From: Klebsormidium nitens
Taxonomy: Eukaryota > Streptophyta > Klebsormidiophyceae > Klebsormidiales > Klebsormidiaceae
DNA: 64,000 nt
Assembly: GCA_000708835.1 (NCBI GenBank)
Contig: DF237249.1
Location: 43,772 to 107,771 of the forward strand
Direction: 5' to 3'
Shown here: one piece after another, positions 60,001 to 64,000 of the stretch
How positions within the stretch are numbered: position 1 is the first letter of the stretch
Layout of the letters: each line of letters starts with the position of its first letter
The notes under the pieces: model-generated
Databases searched by the model: none
What the model was told of the DNA's origin: nothing
The model's input: only the letters and a program-made list of their open reading frames with translations
Program-made: the position numbers and the translations under genes

Positions 60001-62827
60001 GGAAGGAACGGGCGGAATGGGGGGGTGGGAAGCGGGGCAGGAAGGAGGGGGGGGGCGAGGATGGAAAGGGGCGAAAGGGCGCTGCGGGGGCGACTGCGGC
60101 GGGGATGGCAGAGATGCTAGGCGAGATTACGAAACGGTGGGTGGACTCAATTCCTTTCTTTGCAACGATTTTGGCCTTTGAGCCTTTGACTGGGCGGGTA
60201 ATGATTTTGCAATAGTTAGATTCCGAAAGGAGCCATTGTTTACCAGCATAACAGGTTGCGGTTTTGTTCCTACCGTTGTTCTCTGCCAGTAAAGGCCCGG
60301 TGGCTTGTGGCCCGTTGGCTCCAAACCCAACATTTAGGATCTGAATGTCGTCATTTCAGCTGACTTGCCACCTCCGAGAAGTCGTGCGGCCGCAATTTTA
60401 ACAAGCAGCTTACTCCTGGTTCCGGCATGGGGCGAGTCCCCTTAGGGCTAGATGCAAAATCCTATCACCAGAACTTCAAAGGCAAACCATCTGAAGGTAT
60501 TCTGGCGCCCTTGCTTGCAGATCCGCCTACTTCCAGCAGATTGCCGCCGACGTGAAGCAGCACGCGGCTGCGATCGAGCAGGCGAAAGCCGCCATCGAAA
60601 CCTTCCAGACTGCGGACATGGACGCCCTTCTCGCCTTCCGGACGTCCGTCGAAAACGCGCTCGAAAGTCTGACGGACGAAAGCCAGGTTCTGGCGCGGTT
60701 TGAGGGGTTCCCGAGCCGCAAACTCGAGACGATCCGAATGGCGGCCTCGCTGCACTCGCGGCTGGCGGGAACGGCGAAAGACCTGGAGCAGTGGAAGGTC
60801 GCGGGGGGAGCGTATGAAGAGCTGGAGCGGGCGATCAAGTACTTTGACAAGGTGGGCGGTTTTGGGTCCGATCCTGGGTGTGTATTTGGGATCGAGTTTC
60901 GGGTCTTGTTTTTTTGTTGCCATTCTATGCGCTTAAGGTTCCGGCCTTGGTTTTAATTTTCGTGTGCGAAAACCTGCCGGCTCGGAATGTGCCTATCACT
61001 TCTGGATAGAGCGAAGTATCTGGACGTTCGATCAGGGCATCTTTAGCGGTTCTAGCTCTCGTCTGGTGGAAAGTCGGCACCGTGGAAGGTCCGGGGGAGC
61101 ATATGACGAGTTGGAGGGGCGGATGTTCACTGTGACAATGCAGGCGGATCTAAGGGGTTCACTTCTGCTTTTGCTGGGCGAGAGACTGGTGGCCTTCGGA
61201 ACCGGCGGTGAACAGTTTGTGAGGGTGAGACATTGGAATGAGTGGGGATTGAGAAGGCGGGTGACTGTTGAAAGCGGAGCAGGCACTCAATTGTATCACA
61301 ACGTAGCACTTCTCAGTGAGCAGTGCTTCTGGTGGACTGAGGTTTGGGTTGGCTTTTTGTTGAGTGGTGGGCCACTCTTGAAGCATTAGATGAGACACGT
61401 TGAGAAGGCTGTGTCCACTTATCTCGCTTTCGGCTGGCCTACTCCATTCCAGCGATCTGCCAGCCTTCAACGAGCCTCGAGAGCGTAGTTTAGGAATGTC
61501 TCGGATGTCCCAGTCTCGGCCCTTTTCGCTACATATCACTTCGCTACTCGGATTTAGAAACCATTTCCTCCTGGCAAAGTCTAATCTGATCGTTTTTCGG
61601 ACCGTCAGATGAAGAAAGAGGTGGAGGCCTGCGAACGGACCCAGGACGAGGACGGCCGCCGATTTGCCGCGAGCAAAATCTCGTTTGACTGGACGACCAT
61701 AACCAGGTGCGGTCCTCCGCTCGCCTAATAAACTTTACCTGCTCATCCAACCAGTCTCAAGGAGGGCTTGCGTAAATCTACACTCTGCCAAACCGGGCGC
61801 ATTCTCGGGCAAAGTCTGAAAAGCAACCTCGGAAATTGGAGAACGATTCGTCGGGGTTCGGCTGAGGCGGCGTTGATTTGAGCTGAAGGGGTTCCTGTGT
61901 GGCGTCCCTCAAACGCATCACTCCTTCCTGTAGAGATGAAAGGTTGCCACGCTTTCACGGGGGCGCGGGCAATGTTCGATGATTATTCCCTGGCTGTCCT
62001 TTTCTGAGCGCATCTACCATAAAAGTTTGAGCTGGACAAACTGCAATCGACAGATTGCAGGATTTTGCGCTCTGGATTCTTTTCTGTGGGTATTGTCGAT
62101 CGCAAGCAAGAAAAGTCCTCCGTTCGCACCCACAGAAGGCTAATGTCAAATCTCCCTCCGACATCGTGCATTGGTCGGTCGCAAGGGCAAACAATATCTG
62201 GCTGCTCGGTAGCACTAGTTCAGCAGTAACGCGCGCCCATATTGCAAGCGTTGGCGGCAAGCGCCTCAAAAACCCCGTCTTTTGTCTCTCCAGGGTGAAG
62301 GAAGCGGCTGTGGGCTTGTCGGGGCGCCTCCTTGAGATCACGCTCCAGGTAAATCGCAAGCCCTCAATGCCTCCGTGGCGTCGACCTGTCTGCTTTGCGC
62401 CATAAGACCCCTTTCAGTCCAGTTTCTGCAACTTATCTTCGTCAACGGTTCTGTTTTTCAGGAGGTTTGGCGGGCCGAAAATGACTTCTCGCTTCAGTCT
62501 GCCGTGCCTCTCCTTTCATTCCTTGTGTAAGAGGCGCAGCAAGTCATCGTACTGTTCCGACAGTCTCTAGCACCACGTTGTGTAGATTCGGTCCTTCCTT
62601 CTCTGCTACAGGAAAGCCGAAGACTTCGACAGACTGTTGACTTCGAAAGCGAGCCCTCTCCTGCCGACGTCAGCAAAGTTCGCCAACAGGTGCACACTAT
62701 TTGGGCTGCTTTCCAGTTCGCCTTTCGCGTCTACAACTTTGCGGGCGGCCAAGACGAGAAAGGCGAGCAGTTGGCGGAGGCAATGGCTGAGGAGATTGAA
62801 GCGTACCCGGCGGGTGCTTGGAGCTAG
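57026..62827 (+). CDS. CHUP1-related hydroxyproline-rich protein (At4g04980-like)
   Basis: Eight exons: 57026-57151, 57959-58063, 58273-58597, 59199-60136, 60521-60851, 61609-61706, 62294-62348, 62612-62827; about 731 residues. The first has WMGGLVILMELRRRM, a block I know from plant proteins like At4g04980. Exon 4 is Pro-rich (runs such as PPPPPPPP), typical of profilin or actin-binding linkers, followed by KLKRSTKMGALYRGLKRKVE. Exon 5 on is the CHUP1-type helical domain: SAYFQQIAADV, ESLTDESQVLARFEGFP, then FQFAFRVYNFAGG near the end. CHUP1 itself anchors chloroplasts to actin. As given, exon 4 is one base too long for the phase: GMAEMLGEITKR, which must precede SAYFQQ, is in another frame. 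Removing one G from the run at 60047-60055 joins everything. The 5' start is unresolved. Confidence 0.88.
57772..57850. repeat. 40-bp tandem duplication in an intron of the CHUP1-related gene
   Basis: Units start at 57772 and 57812 and share tgcgaacaa, cttatcctca and aatggcccattcc with few changes. Confidence 0.9.
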
Positions 62828-64000
62828 TGCAAATTTGCAATGAATCCGAAGTTGTGGCGTTGCAAAACGATTGCTCACATGCTAGGAAGCTGGTAACAGG
62901 TAAGATATGATTTTAGACAAATCATCTGGCAATTGTGAAGCCCCCTCCATTCATGTGACTCCAGACCCCGGCCTAAAGCCGACGGCGAGTGCATGCTAAT
63001 TGATCTTCTCACCGAGACTCAAGCAAACGTTGCTCGATACATTCTCGATACATATGCTTTCTCACGTTTAGTGACGGTGAATTATCGGGCCGCCGGATTA
63101 GGCACAATCTTGCACGGGTATACTGAAAATTTAGAAGCGTTTCCGTTTATGTAATGGAAGCAGTGCCATGGACTTACTCAACGTGCGTTTGGCGCTACTG
63201 AGATTGAAGGATGACGCCCGGCCTGGCAGCCCGACTTTTGAAGCTTACACCTTTGCATGAGTGGGGCGGGGCCTTGTAGCTTTGGTATCGCACATGGCAT
63301 GTGCAAGACGTACTATACAAGATGAAGCATGTAATTTCAACCATGTCTCGCGCGGGTCAGGTAATTTTCAGGCTTAGCAGCTTCCGAGTCCCATGTACGA
63401 CCAACGCTTTGATCATGTTTCGGCATGCACCACTGAGCTGAACCTGCATCCTTTTTCAATTTGCAACTCACGCGGTCACACCGAAAAGGCGAACGTCTTA
63501 ATTCCAGACTTCGATTGAAGCTTCAGATTTGATTGTCATTTTCGCATAATTTGGAGAACGGATGCTAGGCACATGTCAATGTAAACGCAATGCGCAATGG
63601 CTAGGTTAGCCGGAGGCCTACTGCACGAGAGCCTTGTCAGCGAATTGGCAAGCTAGCCGTATGGGGATCGATTCCGGGAGATCGATTGACGCATCTCGAA
63701 GTTGCTCTGTTCACAGCAAAAGCGTTACTACGCTGTGCAATAAGGTCATCTCAGTCATCAATACCAACTTCACCCGGCCGCTAGAGGAAGGCAGATTATC
63801 AGCCGCCGCTTGTAAAATTCTCTTTACGTACGTTTTTGGTAGATTCTTTCTTTTTGGATTCTCTCCTGCGGATGCCGTGCAGTTCAACAAGACGCGTATT
63901 CCCTTCGTTTCATGATCTCGACCGATATGCAGAGGAATGCAGCTCTGTTTCCTTGGTCAGGCCGCTTCATGAGGGAACCTCGTCGGTACGACTGCCACCA
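62828..64000. other. Intergenic to right edge, no gene seen
   Basis: After the stop of the CHUP1-related gene the sequence is AT-rich. A 93-codon frame at 63634-63915 shows no family motif or coding bias I can defend. Confidence 0.5.

Noticed and set aside
1-64000. CRISPR arrays, rRNA genes, bacterial operons or organellar inserts
   Set aside because: No evenly spaced identical repeats with unique spacers, no rRNA-like sequence and no Shine-Dalgarno-style gene packing were seen. Gene structure is eukaryotic throughout.

Overview
This is a nuclear genome window from a plant-lineage eukaryote. The protein genes are split into short exons with GT-AG introns (one probable GC-AG). The families include a Root_cap-domain protein, plant NADH-cytochrome b5 reductase, GDSL esterase/lipase, a plastid thioredoxin-fold protein, a TPR-like plastid protein and a CHUP1-related hydroxyproline-rich protein. 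About one gene per 5-6 kb, about half GC, with land-plant families in divergent form, fits a streptophyte alga such as Klebsormidium. That identification is inference. I see no autonomous transposon, CRISPR array, organellar block or convincing RNA gene.

Layout, left to right. A mitochondrial (SLC25) carrier runs off the left edge on the minus strand (99-880) and is divergent from CBR1 on the plus strand (1801-7418). Then come a possible tiny acidic protein (8280-8629), a Cys-containing secreted orphan (9507-11238) and a secreted Thr/Pro-rich wall-type glycoprotein (12985-15364). Minus-strand genes follow: a secreted Root_cap/LEA-like protein (20215-16777) and a GDSL lipase with a full catalytic set (27759-23750). 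A receptor-like kinase catalytic region lies at 30837-33582 (+). A TPR plus J-like protein is at 39194-35962 (-). A broken F-box paralog is at 39676-40862 (+). A plastid TPR-like protein (45978-42336, -) and a plastid thioredoxin-like protein (46320-49933, +) are divergent, only 341 bp apart. An F-box-like protein with a C-terminal membrane region follows (53480-51519, -). Last come MAP65/PRC1-like coiled-coil exons (54634-56208, +) and the CHUP1-related polyproline protein (57026-62827, +).

Exon boundaries were worked out by hand from splice sites, reading-frame phase and family conservation. Where all phases close, the model is solid: CBR1, GDSL, Root_cap, both plastid genes, the two secreted genes and most of the CHUP1-like gene. 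Four ends are unresolved: the kinase N-lobe, the C-terminus of the J-like protein, the 5' end of the MAP65-like exons and the rest of the carrier.

The most striking pattern is that three conserved C-terminal regions (kinase tail, CHUP1-like domain, F-box membrane tail) are open only if a mononucleotide run differs by one base. This points either to homopolymer error in the assembly or to real recent lesions. The GDSL gene is a second focus: it has a dead exon copy, a duplicated splice acceptor and repeats across its stop codon. I did not find a convincing new multi-gene system; the neighbours look functionally independent, apart from the two plastid genes that may share a promoter.
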